From assembly GCF_000025705.1 (NCBI RefSeq), contig NC_013959.1:983063-1047062 (forward strand): a stretch of DNA of 64,000 nt. Direction: 5' to 3'. The translations under genes and the position numbers were made by a program. The DNA comes from Sideroxydans lithotrophicus ES-1. GTDB taxonomy: Bacteria > Pseudomonadota > Gammaproteobacteria > Burkholderiales > Gallionellaceae. This document shows positions 1 through 11,237 of the stretch, piece by piece. Each line of letters begins with the position of its first letter. Position 1 is the stretch's first letter. The notes under the pieces are model-generated. The model was not told where the DNA came from, did not search any database, and saw only the letters and a program-made list of their open reading frames with translations.

Positions 1-2
1 CG

Positions 3-386
3 CGTATCGACGCACATGGCAGCCTTGCACGGTGCAAATCGGCGGAAGTCTTTCTGGACACAGACCTTGCGGGTCGCTCGGATGCATTTAATCCAGCCGA
101 ACTGCTGCTGGCAGCCTTGTCTGCCTGCATCATCAAGGGTGTCGAACGCGTCACGCCCATCCTGAAATTCGAATTGCGCGGCGTGGAAGTGCGGATAGAA
201 GGCATACGGCAGGATGCGCCGCCGAAGATGGAATCCATCACCTACGAGATCATCGTGGATAGCGACGAGAGAGAACGGCGGCTGGAACTGTTGCACGATA
301 ACGTCAGGAAGTATGGAACCGTATTCAACACCATCGCGCCGGGTACGCAACTGAGCGGCACATTGCGCAGAAAAAATCTGGCATGA
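3..386 (+). CDS. OsmC-like family protein (5' end outside window)
   Basis: The frame is open from the first bases, so the N-terminus is missing. The segment NPAELLLAALSACI is the typical OsmC/Ohr core helix carrying the first redox cysteine. Where OsmC and Ohr peroxidases carry the second cysteine in an HCPV-like motif, this protein has YGTVFNTI and no cysteine. It therefore belongs to an OsmC-like subgroup that probably lacks classical thiol peroxidase chemistry. Family assignment is firm; the biological role is not known from sequence. Confidence 0.85.
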   Translation, partial: RIDAHGSLARCKSAEVFLDTDLAGRSDAFNPAELLLAALSACIIKGVERVTPILKFELRGVEVRIEGIRQDAPPKMESITYEIIVDSDERERRLELLHDNVRKYGTVFNTIAPGTQLSGTLRRKNLA

Positions 387-582
387 CACCCGCACGAAAT
401 CCCTGTTGCCCCGCCCGTCGATTGTAGCTCTTCGTCAATGGCAACGCATAGTAAAGCGCTTTGATCGTTGCCGGGCTGGCAATCGAAGCCGACCTGACGC
501 ATTGGCAGAGCTGGTGTGCAAAATCTGCTGAAACGCCGCAATGTCATGGACAGGAAATGCGCGATTGGATTTAGAATCAGCC

Positions 583-807
583 ATGGACATCAGACTTTAC
601 GGAACCAGGTTTTGCCATCTGTGTGAGCAGGCGGAAGCCATACTTCAAGCGATGGGGCTTGCAGCCGACTACATCGATATCGCGGACGATGATGAGCTGG
701 CGGAGAAGTACGGCGTGCGCATTCCGGTATTGCTGCGTATGGATACTGGGGGGGAACTGGGGTGGCCGTTCGATGCCGCGGCTGTTTCCCGATTTTTGGC
801 GTTATAG
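583..807 (+). CDS. Glutaredoxin family protein (DUF836-like)
   Basis: Small thioredoxin-fold protein of 74 residues if it starts at the ATG at 583. An in-frame ATG at 541 would add 14 residues with no family resemblance. It opens with a beta strand (MDIRLYGT) followed by a CHLC dithiol motif, then YIDI and the RIPVLL cis-proline strand expected of glutaredoxins. The likely role is thiol-disulfide exchange in the cytoplasm. It stands alone, convergent with proB, and a hairpin-rich repeat begins immediately after its stop. No strong ribosome binding site is visible. Confidence 0.8.
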   Translation: MDIRLYGTRFCHLCEQAEAILQAMGLAADYIDIADDDELAEKYGVRIPVLLRMDTGGELGWPFDAAAVSRFLAL

Positions 808-810
808 CGA

Positions 811-973
811 AACCAAGTTGTGGTTCCGACGTCACATTCGCTGCGCGAATATGAGTCTTCACCGCAACTTGGTTCAGTTGTTTTACAACAGAACCAAGTT
901 GTGGCTTCGGCCGTCGCTACGCGACTTAACTTGCTGCGCAAGTTAGCCTTCGCCGCAATCTGGTTTTGCTGCT

Positions 974-992
<19 letters not shown>
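811..992. repeat. Composite hairpin repeat between glutaredoxin gene and proB
   Basis: Three nested or adjacent inverted repeats: 811-820 pairs with 865-874; 865-880 pairs with 886-901 (15 of 16); 956-970 pairs perfectly with 978-992. The central block 901-955 has the order ggcttcggcc, a GTCGC-TAC-GCGAC stem (913-925), a TAACTTG/CAAGTTA stem, then gccttcgccg. The same block recurs at 13967-14024 next to argF with substitutions. The right end runs into the 3' end of proB. Confidence 0.75.
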
Positions 993-3217
<2,225 letters not shown>

Positions 3218-3237
3218 CATTTTAACTGCCTGAATGC

Positions 3238-3495
3238 TTAAGCAGCGACGATGCTGACTGTCTTACGCTTCATTGCGCCCTTGACCGCGAAGACCACCTT
3301 GCCGGTGATCTTGGCGAACAGGGTGTGGTCCTTGCCCATGCCGACGTTGTCGCCTGCGTGAACCTGCGTGCCGCGTTGACGCACGATGATGCTGCCCGCG
3401 CTGATGAGTTCGCCGCCGTAGCTCTTGACACCCAGTCGTTTCGAGTGTGAGTCGCGGCCGTTACTGGTACTGCCTCCGCCCTTTTTCGATGCCAT
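3238..3495 (-). CDS. rpmA: 50S ribosomal protein L27
   Basis: 85 residues. The N-terminus ([16 protein letters not shown]) is the flexible tail that reaches the peptidyl transferase centre, followed by the conserved KRLGVK and RQRGT segments. Family starts usually read MAHKK; here the third residue is Ser. It lies 18 bases downstream of rplU, in the universal L21-L27 pair, with an AGGAG-type ribosome binding site before the ATG. Confidence 0.99.
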   Translation of the reverse strand: MASKKGGGSTSNGRDSHSKRLGVKSYGGELISAGSIIVRQRGTQVHAGDNVGMGKDHTLFAKITGKVVFAVKGAMKRKTVSIVAA

Positions 3496-3513
3496 GTTGC
3501 AGCTCCTTCAGAA

Positions 3514-3825
3514 TTAAGCCGAAATTCCGTCGATGCGGATCTCGGTGTAGTTTTGACGATGACCTTGATGTTTCTGGTAGTGCTTGCGGCGACGCATCTT
3601 GAAGATGGTCACTTTGTCGTGGCGGCCGTTAGAGACGATGGTCGCCTTGACAGTAGCACCGCTCAGCAGAGGCTTGCCAACGGAGACCTTGTCGCCATTG
3701 CCAACCATCAGCACTTTGTCCAATACGATCGCGCCGCCGACGTCGCCGTCAATGGATTCGACCTTCAGGGTTTCACCTTCGACAACGCGATATTGCTTGC
3801 CACCGGTTTTGATTACTGCGTACAT
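3514..3825 (-). CDS. rplU: 50S ribosomal protein L21
   Basis: 103 residues, the standard length. [14 protein letters not shown] at the N-terminus and the basic [17 protein letters not shown] segment, which binds 23S rRNA, identify the family. It is first in the rplU-rpmA transcription unit and has a near-consensus sigma-70 promoter about 85 bases upstream, leaving a leader where autoregulation could act. Confidence 0.99.
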   Translation of the reverse strand: MYAVIKTGGKQYRVVEGETLKVESIDGDVGGAIVLDKVLMVGNGDKVSVGKPLLSGATVKATIVSNGRHDKVTIFKMRRRKHYQKHQGHRQNYTEIRIDGISA

Positions 3826-3909
3826 AACGACCTCGCTTGATGCGGTTTTTAGTTACGGCATAACCTAAAGGTTAGCCTCCACTGAAATTGTGGATTTTCA
3901 GAGCCGCGC

Positions 3910-3938
3910 ATTATACATAAACATGACCAACCGTCAAA
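3910..3938 (-). promoter_or_regulatory. Sigma-70 promoter of rplU-rpmA
   Basis: On the minus strand TTTGAC (3933-3938) and TATAAT (3910-3915) are separated by exactly 17 bases, an almost perfect sigma-70 promoter. The -35 box overlaps the 3' side of the rho terminator, so rho transcription ends essentially on this promoter. Confidence 0.85.
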
Positions 3939-3953
3939 ACCCTTTTTTCAGGG

Positions 3954-3955
<2 letters not shown>
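3935..3955 (-). terminator. Short terminator of rho, overlapping its stop codon
   Basis: Minus-strand hairpin AACCCT / AGGGTT (3938-3955) followed by a short T run. The first arm begins inside the rho stop codon, and the 3' end overlaps the rplU -35 box. The stem is weak, so part of the rho message may read through into rplU. Confidence 0.55.
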
Positions 3956-5210
<1,255 letters not shown>

Positions 5211-5383
5211 AAGTAGATGGTGCGCAGCCGCGCTGGGTTGTGAAGAGTCGCTAGAGAAGTGGAGCAGTTTTCCTGGGGATTTGCGGGTTACCCCGCACCG
5301 AGCTGCCTTGTGTGTCTTTGTTTATTTTGTACGGCTGAGTTTCAGGACGAAACAGGGCAGGTGCGGGCAGGAGATTAAAGGGT

Positions 5384-5710
5384 TCAGATGTGACTGTCAA
5401 TGAAAGCGGTAAGCTGGGATTTGGACAAGGCGCCGACTTTGGTAGCTTCGATGTTGCCGTTCTTGAACAGCATCAGGGTCGGAATGCCGCGCACACCGTA
5501 TTTTTGCGGCGTTTGCTGGTTCTCGTCCACATTCAACTTGGCGACGTTCAGGCGTCCTGCATACTCCTTGGATACTTCATCCAGAATCGGGGCAATCATG
5601 CGGCAGGGGCCGCACCATTCCGCCCAGTAATCGACCAGCACGGGTAGCGGCGATTGCAGCACCTCGGCGGTGAAAGTGCCATCGGTGACATAACGGATAT
5701 GTTCGCTCAT
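5384..5710 (-). CDS. trxA: Thioredoxin 1
   Basis: 108-residue thioredoxin with the canonical WCGPC redox site, the buried Asp in the preceding strand and the RGIPTLMLF cis-proline loop. It would keep cytoplasmic protein dithiols reduced and could supply electrons to the APS reductase encoded later in this window (CysH). It is monocistronic or co-transcribed with rho, which follows after 173 bases. Confidence 0.99.
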   Translation of the reverse strand: MSEHIRYVTDGTFTAEVLQSPLPVLVDYWAEWCGPCRMIAPILDEVSKEYAGRLNVAKLNVDENQQTPQKYGVRGIPTLMLFKNGNIEATKVGALSKSQLTAFIDSHI

Positions 5711-5936
5711 GTTTGTTTCTCGCTTTGGGTTAAATTTTTATTGGGATGCAGTCTATGCCGCTTGGATGTGCAACTGGATTGGGGAGGCATCCTATCTAAA
5801 AAAATCCGGGTTGGGAAGAGTTTCGGATGGCGTTTTATAACTCATTGATGAAACTGGTTTTAGTTTTCTGAAATCGGCGTCATCACGAATGACAGCGCAA
5901 TTCACGGGAAGCGGGCCGAACGAAATTGATCAATAT

Positions 5937-5999
5937 TTAAAGCTCCTGCCTGTACCAGCCCACCACAAAATTGGCCGCCACGCGTACTTTCGGCAAGTC
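5937..5999 (-). pseudogene. Possible C-terminal remnant of a LysR-type regulator
   Basis: Between the sensor kinase stop and trxA the minus strand reads DLPKVRVAANFVVGWYRQEL followed by a stop. The LPKVRV...F pattern resembles the last helix of many LysR regulators. Nothing upstream in this frame continues the gene: a stop codon lies 17 codons before it, inside the kinase gene. The match is short and could be chance. The remainder of 5711-6009 holds only an attgatcaat palindrome (5930-5939) and no other gene that I can see. Confidence 0.3.
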
Positions 6000-6009
6000 G
6001 TTGCATGCG

Positions 6010-7362
6010 TCATGGCTTGAAAACCACCATTGCGTTCAGCCCGTTCCCGTCGTGTTTGGGCGAGAGCTGCAATGTCGCAGAATGGATTTCGGCGATGCGT
6101 TTGACGATCGACAGTCCCAATCCGCTCCCGCTTGCACTTGTGCCCAACGGTCGATAAAACCTTTCCGCCACCTTGTCCAGTTCCGCTTCCGGTATGCCGG
6201 GGCCATTGTCGCTAACCGACAGGCTGACCCGCCCGTGTTCTTCTGCGATGCCGATTTCAACCGATGTCCCGGGCCGGGTATGGCGCACCGCGTTGTCTAT
6301 CAGGTTGCGGAGCAATATTCGCAACAATACGGGATTGCCTCTCACCACCGTTTCTTCGCCGCCCATTGTCAGTTCGAGGCGGACGTTTTGGCTTAATGCC
6401 ATGGGGGCGATGGAGGAAATCACCTCCGAGGCGATCTCCTTGAGCCGGCACGGCTCGGTCACTTCATCACCCAGTGTGTCGATGCGCGCGAGAGTCAGCA
6501 GCTGTTCGATCAGGTGTGCTGCGCGGTCGCAACCGAGTATCGCGTTATCCAGAGCATGGGCGCGTTCGGTTTCGGCAGAAGCGGTGCGGGCTACCTGAGC
6601 CTGGGCTTTGATGGCGGCGACCGGGGTGCGCAGTTCGTGTGCTGCATCAGCGGTGAAGCGGCGCTCCTTCTGCAGGGAGGTTTCGATGCGGGCAAACAAT
6701 TTATTGAGACGTTCGATCAACGGGACAACCTCGCGCGGCGCCGTTCCCGCAGCAAACGCGGCCAGGTTGTCTGGCGCGCGTTGTACCAGCTCGTCGGTCA
6801 GCAGGACCAGCGGGCGCAAACCGCGCGCGACGGCGATCCAGAGCAGGAGAGCCAGGAAAGGGAGCGAGATCAACAGCGGTTTCAGCAGGTTTCCAGCAAT
6901 TTCCCGCGCCAGTTCATCTCGATCCTGGGTGCTTTCGGCGACATGGATCAGATTCTTGCCGGACTCATCCCATGTGCTGAAGACGCGCCAGTGGCGCCCG
7001 TCAATGATCTTATCGCTGAAACCCTGGACCCGATCGGCCAACGGTTGTTCCGGGGCGTTGGCTGAGTGCAGGCGCAGCACGCGTCCTCTTTCCCATATCT
7101 GAAAGGCGACCCGGCGGGAATATTTGTGCGGGAAGGCGATGTGTTCGGTTTCGATCTCGCCAAGTTCATGTGAGGACTGGACGATCAGCAGCGAGGCCGA
7201 TTGCGCCAGATGCTCATCGAACATCTCGTCAAATTCATCACGGGCGTCGTAATAGGTGAATGCCGCCGCCGCACACCAGACGATGACGACAGTTGTGATG
7301 GACAGGGCCAGTAGTCTGCGCTTTAACGAACCGTGGCCGCGGGTTTCAGACATTTTTGTCAT
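6010..7362 (-). CDS. Sensor histidine kinase, QseC/PmrB type
   Basis: 450-residue membrane kinase. TM1 is about residues 14-36, a periplasmic sensor of about 120 residues follows, and TM2 is about 158-178, then a HAMP-like linker. The dimerisation helix carries the phosphoacceptor His242 in DAAHELRTP, and the ATPase domain shows NLIDNAVRHT, DNGPGIP and GSGLGLSI. The start codon lies inside the response-regulator gene (17-base overlap), so the pair is translationally coupled. An ATG 9 bases downstream is also possible. The neighbouring cytochrome genes suggest it senses a redox, metal or oxygen-related cue; the ligand is unknown. Confidence 0.93.
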   Translation of the reverse strand: MTKMSETRGHGSLKRRLLALSITTVVIVWCAAAAFTYYDARDEFDEMFDEHLAQSASLLIVQSSHELGEIETEHIAFPHKYSRRVAFQIWERGRVLRLHSANAPEQPLADRVQGFSDKIIDGRHWRVFSTWDESGKNLIHVAESTQDRDELAREIAGNLLKPLLISLPFLALLLWIAVARGLRPLVLLTDELVQRAPDNLAAFAAGTAPREVVPLIERLNKLFARIETSLQKERRFTADAAHELRTPVAAIKAQAQVARTASAETERAHALDNAILGCDRAAHLIEQLLTLARIDTLGDEVTEPCRLKEIASEVISSIAPMALSQNVRLELTMGGEETVVRGNPVLLRILLRNLIDNAVRHTRPGTSVEIGIAEEHGRVSLSVSDNGPGIPEAELDKVAERFYRPLGTSASGSGLGLSIVKRIAEIHSATLQLSPKHDGNGLNAMVVFKP

Positions 7363-8014
7363 TGGGTATCAGATAGCCTACGCCACGGATGGTCTCGATC
7401 AATTCAGGGAACAGTTTGCGGCGCAGATGGTGGATATACACTTCGACCGCGTTGCTTTCGACTTCTTCGCCCCAGGCATAGAGCTGCTCTTCGATCTGGG
7501 TGCGAGACAACACTCGCCCGGCGTTAAGCATCAGGGCATGCAGCACGGCGAATTCCTTGGCGGGAAGCTCGATCGCGCTGTTGCGGTACAGCACACGGTG
7601 CGCTGCCGGTTCCATCTCCACGCCGGCAACCTGCAATGCAGGCGCAGGCTTGCCGCTGGCGCGGCGGATCAGTGCGCGCAAGCGTGCTGCCAGTTCTCCC
7701 ATGTCGAACGGTTTGACCAGATAGTCGTCTGCGCCGGCATCCAGCCCCTTGATGCGGTCCTCCACCGTATCCATCGCGGTCAGGATCAGTACCGGTATCG
7801 GCGTGTTGCGGCTGCGCAGACGCTGCAGCACTTCCAGGCCGGACATGCGGGGCAGCCCCAGGTCCAGGACTGCAGCGGCATATGCTTCGGTGCTGAGCGC
7901 TTGGTCGGCCGACACGCCATCCTTCATCCAGTCCACGGCATAGCCGGACTGTTTCAGTCCGGCCTGGATCGCATCGCCCAGCAGGGCATCGTCTTCTATC
8001 ACCAATATACGCAT
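7346..8014 (-). CDS. OmpR-family response regulator, QseB/PmrA type
   Basis: 222 residues starting MRILVIEDD at 8014; longer in-frame starts add a tail with no homology. The receiver domain has Asp8/Asp9, phosphoacceptor Asp51 (AVLDLGLPRMSG), Thr in LILTA and the KPF lysine. A winged-helix DNA-binding domain follows (SNAVEVYIHHLRRKL and the RGVGYLI ending). It overlaps its kinase gene. A PmrA-box-like direct repeat upstream of the SHP gene (9103-9119) is a good candidate for its target, since regulators of this subfamily bind TTAA-containing direct repeats. Confidence 0.95.
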   Translation of the reverse strand: MRILVIEDDALLGDAIQAGLKQSGYAVDWMKDGVSADQALSTEAYAAAVLDLGLPRMSGLEVLQRLRSRNTPIPVLILTAMDTVEDRIKGLDAGADDYLVKPFDMGELAARLRALIRRASGKPAPALQVAGVEMEPAAHRVLYRNSAIELPAKEFAVLHALMLNAGRVLSRTQIEEQLYAWGEEVESNAVEVYIHHLRRKLFPELIETIRGVGYLIPNDKNV

Positions 8015-8084
8015 TTGTCCGCTCGTTGATGGGCTGTCAATTGCCGGTTGGCCGGAACATGATGCCACGCATGGCGCTCCGGCG

Positions 8085-8103
8085 CACCTGTGCGCGACAG
8101 GTG
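8085..8103. other. Perfect 7-bp inverted repeat between DHC gene and response regulator
   Basis: CACCTGT and ACAGGTG flank a 5-base GC spacer in the 105-base gap between the diheme cytochrome stop and the regulator start. No T run follows it on the minus strand, so it is more likely an operator, or a stabilising mRNA hairpin separating the cytochrome part from the regulatory part of the operon. Confidence 0.35.
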
Positions 8104-8119
8104 GCTCAGCAAGTTTTCA

Positions 8120-8620
8120 TCACTTCGGGATCCGGATATTGTGCTCGCTGTAGTTGCCGCTCTCCGCCTGAGTGTGGCAGGCCGAACAGTTGGCAGCACT
8201 TCTAACTTTCGGGTTCTTCCATACGCGTGCCGGTACCTCGTCATGCTCACGCACGAACCAGCGGGTCTCGGTGATGCGCAGGACGGGTTTACCGGTGGTC
8301 GCGTAGCGGCTGCTGCCCGCATTCCTTTCCAGGAATGCCCCGATTTCGCGGGCAGTTGCCGCATCCAGACTGGCATCGCTGCCGAAGTGCTTGTCCAGTC
8401 CCGTCATCACTGCCCGCCAGGATTCGGCCGGGAGCAATCGGGGCGGGTAGGCGACGTGACAGGCACCGCACTCGTTCTGCCACTGGACATTCCTGACGAC
8501 GGGTGCCTGTTCATCGTCATCGTCGTCGTCATCTTCGGCATGGGCGACGGACATCATGATGCCCATCAGAAGTGTGGCTACGGCGAATATCCGGAACAGA
8601 TTTCGATAATCAGATGACAC
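8120..8620 (-). CDS. Periplasmic diheme cytochrome c (DHC family)
   Basis: 166 residues with a signal peptide (about 1-28, ending SVAHA). It carries two c-heme sites: CGACH at 51-55 and CSACH at 144-148. This fits the DHC family known as electron partner of SHP in Rhodobacter. Just after the signal peptide lies an acidic run (EDDDDDDDE), encoded by a GAC/GAT triplet repeat. The start is GTG at 8620, chosen because an AAGGAG site lies 6 bases upstream. That site overlaps the SHP stop codon, so the genes are coupled. DHC usually passes electrons between a membrane cytochrome b and SHP; no cytochrome b gene is present here. Confidence 0.9.
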   Translation of the reverse strand: MSSDYRNLFRIFAVATLLMGIMMSVAHAEDDDDDDDEQAPVVRNVQWQNECGACHVAYPPRLLPAESWRAVMTGLDKHFGSDASLDAATAREIGAFLERNAGSSRYATTGKPVLRITETRWFVREHDEVPARVWKNPKVRSAANCSACHTQAESGNYSEHNIRIPK

Positions 8621-8630
8621 GGCAATCTCC

Positions 8631-9053
8631 TTAAATTTTTACAGTGAGCAAATAAGCGAGTGCATCGCCTTTTTCCTGGGGCGTACAGGCGCGAACCAAT
8701 ACATCATGACAATTGCGCTTGAACCATTTTTCCACTTTTGCAGGATCGGTGAAACGTTCTGCATTTGCTGCTGGCGCCAGCGCCTGGATGATCTTGCCGG
8801 TCTTGGTATGCTTGCCGGAGGCGGCCGGGTTTTCAGTGTGACAGGAAGCGCAGCTCAATTCGTTGCCGTGAGTCTGCTTGAAGAATCGCTCGCCACGTTC
8901 TGCCGAGAATCCTCGAAACGAGGGGCTCGAAGTCTGCGCTTCGGCTTTGATGGTGGCGAGCACCTGGTCTGGCGTCTGCGCCGCAGCAGAGATCGACATC
9001 AATCCTGTGACGGCCACAAACACCATCAGGAATACATGAATTATGCGGATCAT
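8631..9053 (-). CDS. SHP-like monoheme cytochrome c (DUF1924)
   Basis: 140 residues beginning MIRIIHVFLM at 9053, where AAGGAGAT lies 7 bases upstream. Signal peptide about 1-25 (ending SAAAQ). One heme site, CASCH at 68-72. An Asn-Cys pair (N114, C115) and a second Cys at 123 match the region where SHP of Rhodobacter sphaeroides has its unusual Asn heme ligand and disulfide. SHP proteins bind oxygen or NO, so a ligand-binding rather than purely electron-transfer role is likely. First gene of an operon with DHC and the two-component system. Confidence 0.88.
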   Translation of the reverse strand: MIRIIHVFLMVFVAVTGLMSISAAAQTPDQVLATIKAEAQTSSPSFRGFSAERGERFFKQTHGNELSCASCHTENPAASGKHTKTGKIIQALAPAANAERFTDPAKVEKWFKRNCHDVLVRACTPQEKGDALAYLLTVKI

Positions 9054-9102
9054 TCTTGATCTCCTTGGTTGCATTGCGATGGGCGCAGGATAAGGAGGCA
9101 AG

Positions 9103-9119
9103 CTTAAGAGTGGCTTAAA
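9103..9119 (-). promoter_or_regulatory. PmrA/QseB-like box upstream of the SHP-DHC operon
   Basis: On the minus strand TTTAAG-CCACT-CTTAAG matches the PmrA box pattern YTTAAK-N5-YTTAAK at every position. It ends 49 bases upstream of the SHP start codon, with a possible -10 (TATCCT) about 10 bases further on. A regulator of the same family is encoded in the operon, suggesting autoregulation. Confidence 0.6.
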
Positions 9120-9146
9120 CGGCGAATTCAGGGATGAGACCGAAAT

Positions 9147-9908
9147 TCACATGCGCCACAGATACAGCGTCGAGTGATGCAGGTCATCAACGGTGAGGGT
9201 TTCCTGTGGCGGATGATCGGGTACGGCGAAGGTATTGCTGATGAACAGGCTTCCGGGACGCATCTCCAGTCTGGCTTTGTGCCACAGAGCCTCCATGGGA
9301 GCAGGAGAAAGATAAGCGAAGACAATGTCATATTGTCCCAGGTCGCTGTTCCATAAGCTGCCCCAATGCACGACGCAATTGCGCAAGCCGCTGGACTTGA
9401 GGCGCAACCAGCTCCACAGGAAGGGTAACGGTGCGGCTTCGATGCCAAGGTATCGGCCCTGCGGGTGAGTTTTGGCGAGATGAGTCAGCACACCGCCAAT
9501 GCCGGAGCCGAGATCGATGAAGGTAAAAGGCTGTCCGGCAGGCAGCTTCGTTTCCAATGCCTGCCATACCTTGCCGCTGGACAGGTAGAGTGGCACTTGC
9601 GTCCGGAATGTACTCCAGTAGACCGCCAGCATGACGAGGAATGCGGCGAGAAAGAACCCGGACGGGATATCGAGAGACAGCATCAGGACCAGGGCAGGGG
9701 CGAAGACAAACTGGATGAACAGCCACCATGGCGCCATGCCTGCGATCCGGCTGAATATCGCAGCAAGCATGCCGCAGAGCAGTGCCGAAGCGAGCGGTGT
9801 CGGATGCAAACCGGACAAGGATATGGACAAGAAGACGAACAGAGTGGCCGTCAGTTGCAGCAGCAGTGCAACAATGGACGGGGGCAGCCTGACGAACCGC
9901 GAGTTCAC
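9147..9908 (-). CDS. Membrane-anchored class I methyltransferase
   Basis: 253 residues. The first about 105 are hydrophobic, with roughly four membrane helices (for example IVALLLQLTATLFVFLSI and FFLAAFLVMLAVYW). A soluble domain follows with a class I SAM-binding signature FIDLGSGIGGVLTHLA and an acidic strand end at GIEAAP. The second half keeps a DIVFAYLSP motif-IV strand. The substrate cannot be told. The start overlaps the DJ-1 gene stop by 4 bases (ATGA), making it the last gene of a coupled yajQ-PAP2-DJ-1-methyltransferase run. Confidence 0.8.
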   Translation of the reverse strand: MNSRFVRLPPSIVALLLQLTATLFVFLSISLSGLHPTPLASALLCGMLAAIFSRIAGMAPWWLFIQFVFAPALVLMLSLDIPSGFFLAAFLVMLAVYWSTFRTQVPLYLSSGKVWQALETKLPAGQPFTFIDLGSGIGGVLTHLAKTHPQGRYLGIEAAPLPFLWSWLRLKSSGLRNCVVHWGSLWNSDLGQYDIVFAYLSPAPMEALWHKARLEMRPGSLFISNTFAVPDHPPQETLTVDDLHHSTLYLWRM

Positions 9909-10450
9909 ACCCGCACCAGGCCGTACTCCACTTCATCCCGTTTGGCTTTGCCTGCCAGACGTTCGACCAGTGTCAGCGCAAAATCCATTGCCGTGCCGGG
10001 GCCGCGAGAGGTGATCGTTTTTCCGTCCTCGACCACGGCTTGCGGCTCGCGCAACACTTGCGGGAAGGCATCCAGCGCACCGGGGAAGCTGGTCGCACGC
10101 TTGCCGTCGAGCAAGCCTGCCGTGGCCAGCACGGATGGTGCAGCACAGATGGCGCAGACATAACGGTCTTCCGCAGCCATGCGCTGTATCAGCTTGATGA
10201 TGCGGGCATCGGCTTTCAGGTTGTTGGTGCCGGGCTGTCCGCCGGGCAGCACCACCATGTCGAAGTCGCGCTTGAGCGCTTCTTCCAGGCCGGTGTCAGT
10301 GATGAGCATGGTGCCGCGGCTGCCGCGTATCGGATGGCCATCCAGACTGGCGCTCACGGCCTCGATGCCGGCACGGCGGAGTATATTGAGCACGGTCACG
10401 GCTTCCAGCTCTTCGCTGCCGTTAGCCAAAGGAACGAGTACGGATTTCAT
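9905..10450 (-). CDS. DJ-1/PfpI family protein, YajL-like
   Basis: 181 residues covering the whole DJ-1 fold. The conserved Glu is in NGSEELEAVT (about residue 14), the nucleophilic Cys102 in AICAAPSVLA, and LPGGQPGTNNL precedes it. YajL and DJ-1 proteins protect against oxidative and carbonyl stress; reported deglycase or chaperone activities remain debated. A GGGAGA ribosome binding site precedes the ATG, one base after the PAP2 stop. YajL would be a reasonable name, but the enzyme class is not certain from sequence. Confidence 0.9.
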   Translation of the reverse strand: MKSVLVPLANGSEELEAVTVLNILRRAGIEAVSASLDGHPIRGSRGTMLITDTGLEEALKRDFDMVVLPGGQPGTNNLKADARIIKLIQRMAAEDRYVCAICAAPSVLATAGLLDGKRATSFPGALDAFPQVLREPQAVVEDGKTITSRGPGTAMDFALTLVERLAGKAKRDEVEYGLVRV

Positions 10451-10451
10451 C

Positions 10452-11237
10452 TCAGAATCTCCCTGCTATACGTACACCGATTAGACCCCGGGAAAAGTCG
10501 GGAAGCAAGGCCAATTTGCCGTTGCGCAGGCTGGCGTTGTAGGAAACCACGCTTTTGCCGACCAGCGTGCCGATCATCGCGCCGGCGACAACGTCGGACG
10601 CAAAGTGCGCCTGGTGATAGGTGCGGGCGAGACCGACCAATCCGGCGATGCTGTACGAGGCGCAGGTGACCCAGGTCTCGTCGTAATGGTTGGCGATCAC
10701 CGAGGCGAGCGCGAATGCTTCGGTCGTATGTCCGGAAGGAAACGATGAATTGGCGTCGCTGAACGGCTTGAAGTTATAGATGTCTTCGTCTGCACGCGGG
10801 CGGCTGCGCCCGGCGAGCAGCTTGATGGTCGGCGTGACGATGCCGCTGGCGATCAGGCTGGCGGCGATGCCGTCCTGGGCGACCTGCACGGCGGTATTGT
10901 TGCCGGTGAATGCGCCAACGACATAGAAGCCACCGACTACGCCGGCGGCATATTGCGAGCCGAAACGTTCCACCTGGGTGATGAAGCTGTTGTTGCCGCT
11001 ATGGCGGCGCATCTCGTCGCGCAGGGGACGGTCAACGACCAGCGCAGTGCCGACTACCGCAAGTGAAGCCCAACCGGCTGTGTGCCATTCGGTTTCTTCC
11101 CAGCGTGCAGGAGAAGTGGCGACGTGTTTTACATCGTCGAGCAATATCTCAGGGTAGGAAAGTTCGGTCGCACCGGCCCTGTGCATCAAGCACAAGGCCA
11201 GCATTGCAACCGCAAGTGGCCGAGCGATATGCTTCAA
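10452..11237 (-). CDS. Secreted or membrane PAP2-family phosphatase
   Basis: The three PAP2 motifs are present in order: [17 protein letters not shown] and R-x5-H-x3-D in [12 protein letters not shown]. The proposed start is TTG at 11237, whose bases overlap the yajQ stop codon (TTGA). It gives 261 residues with a convincing signal peptide ([16 protein letters not shown]...AGA). An internal ATG (MLALCL) would shorten it by 11 residues. The substrate is probably a lipid or undecaprenyl phosphate at the outer face of the inner membrane, but acid-phosphatase activity on soluble substrates is equally possible. Confidence 0.85.
   Translation of the reverse strand: MKHIARPLAVAMLALCLMHRAGATELSYPEILLDDVKHVATSPARWEETEWHTAGWASLAVVGTALVVDRPLRDEMRRHSGNNSFITQVERFGSQYAAGVVGGFYVVGAFTGNNTAVQVAQDGIAASLIASGIVTPTIKLLAGRSRPRADEDIYNFKPFSDANSSFPSGHTTEAFALASVIANHYDETWVTCASYSIAGLVGLARTYHQAHFASDVVAGAMIGTLVGKSVVSYNASLRNGKLALLPDFSRGLIGVRIAGRF

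Noticed and set aside
5930-5939. attgatcaat palindrome as an FNR site
   Set aside because: FNR sites need TTGAT-N4-ATCAA; here the half-sites overlap with no spacer.
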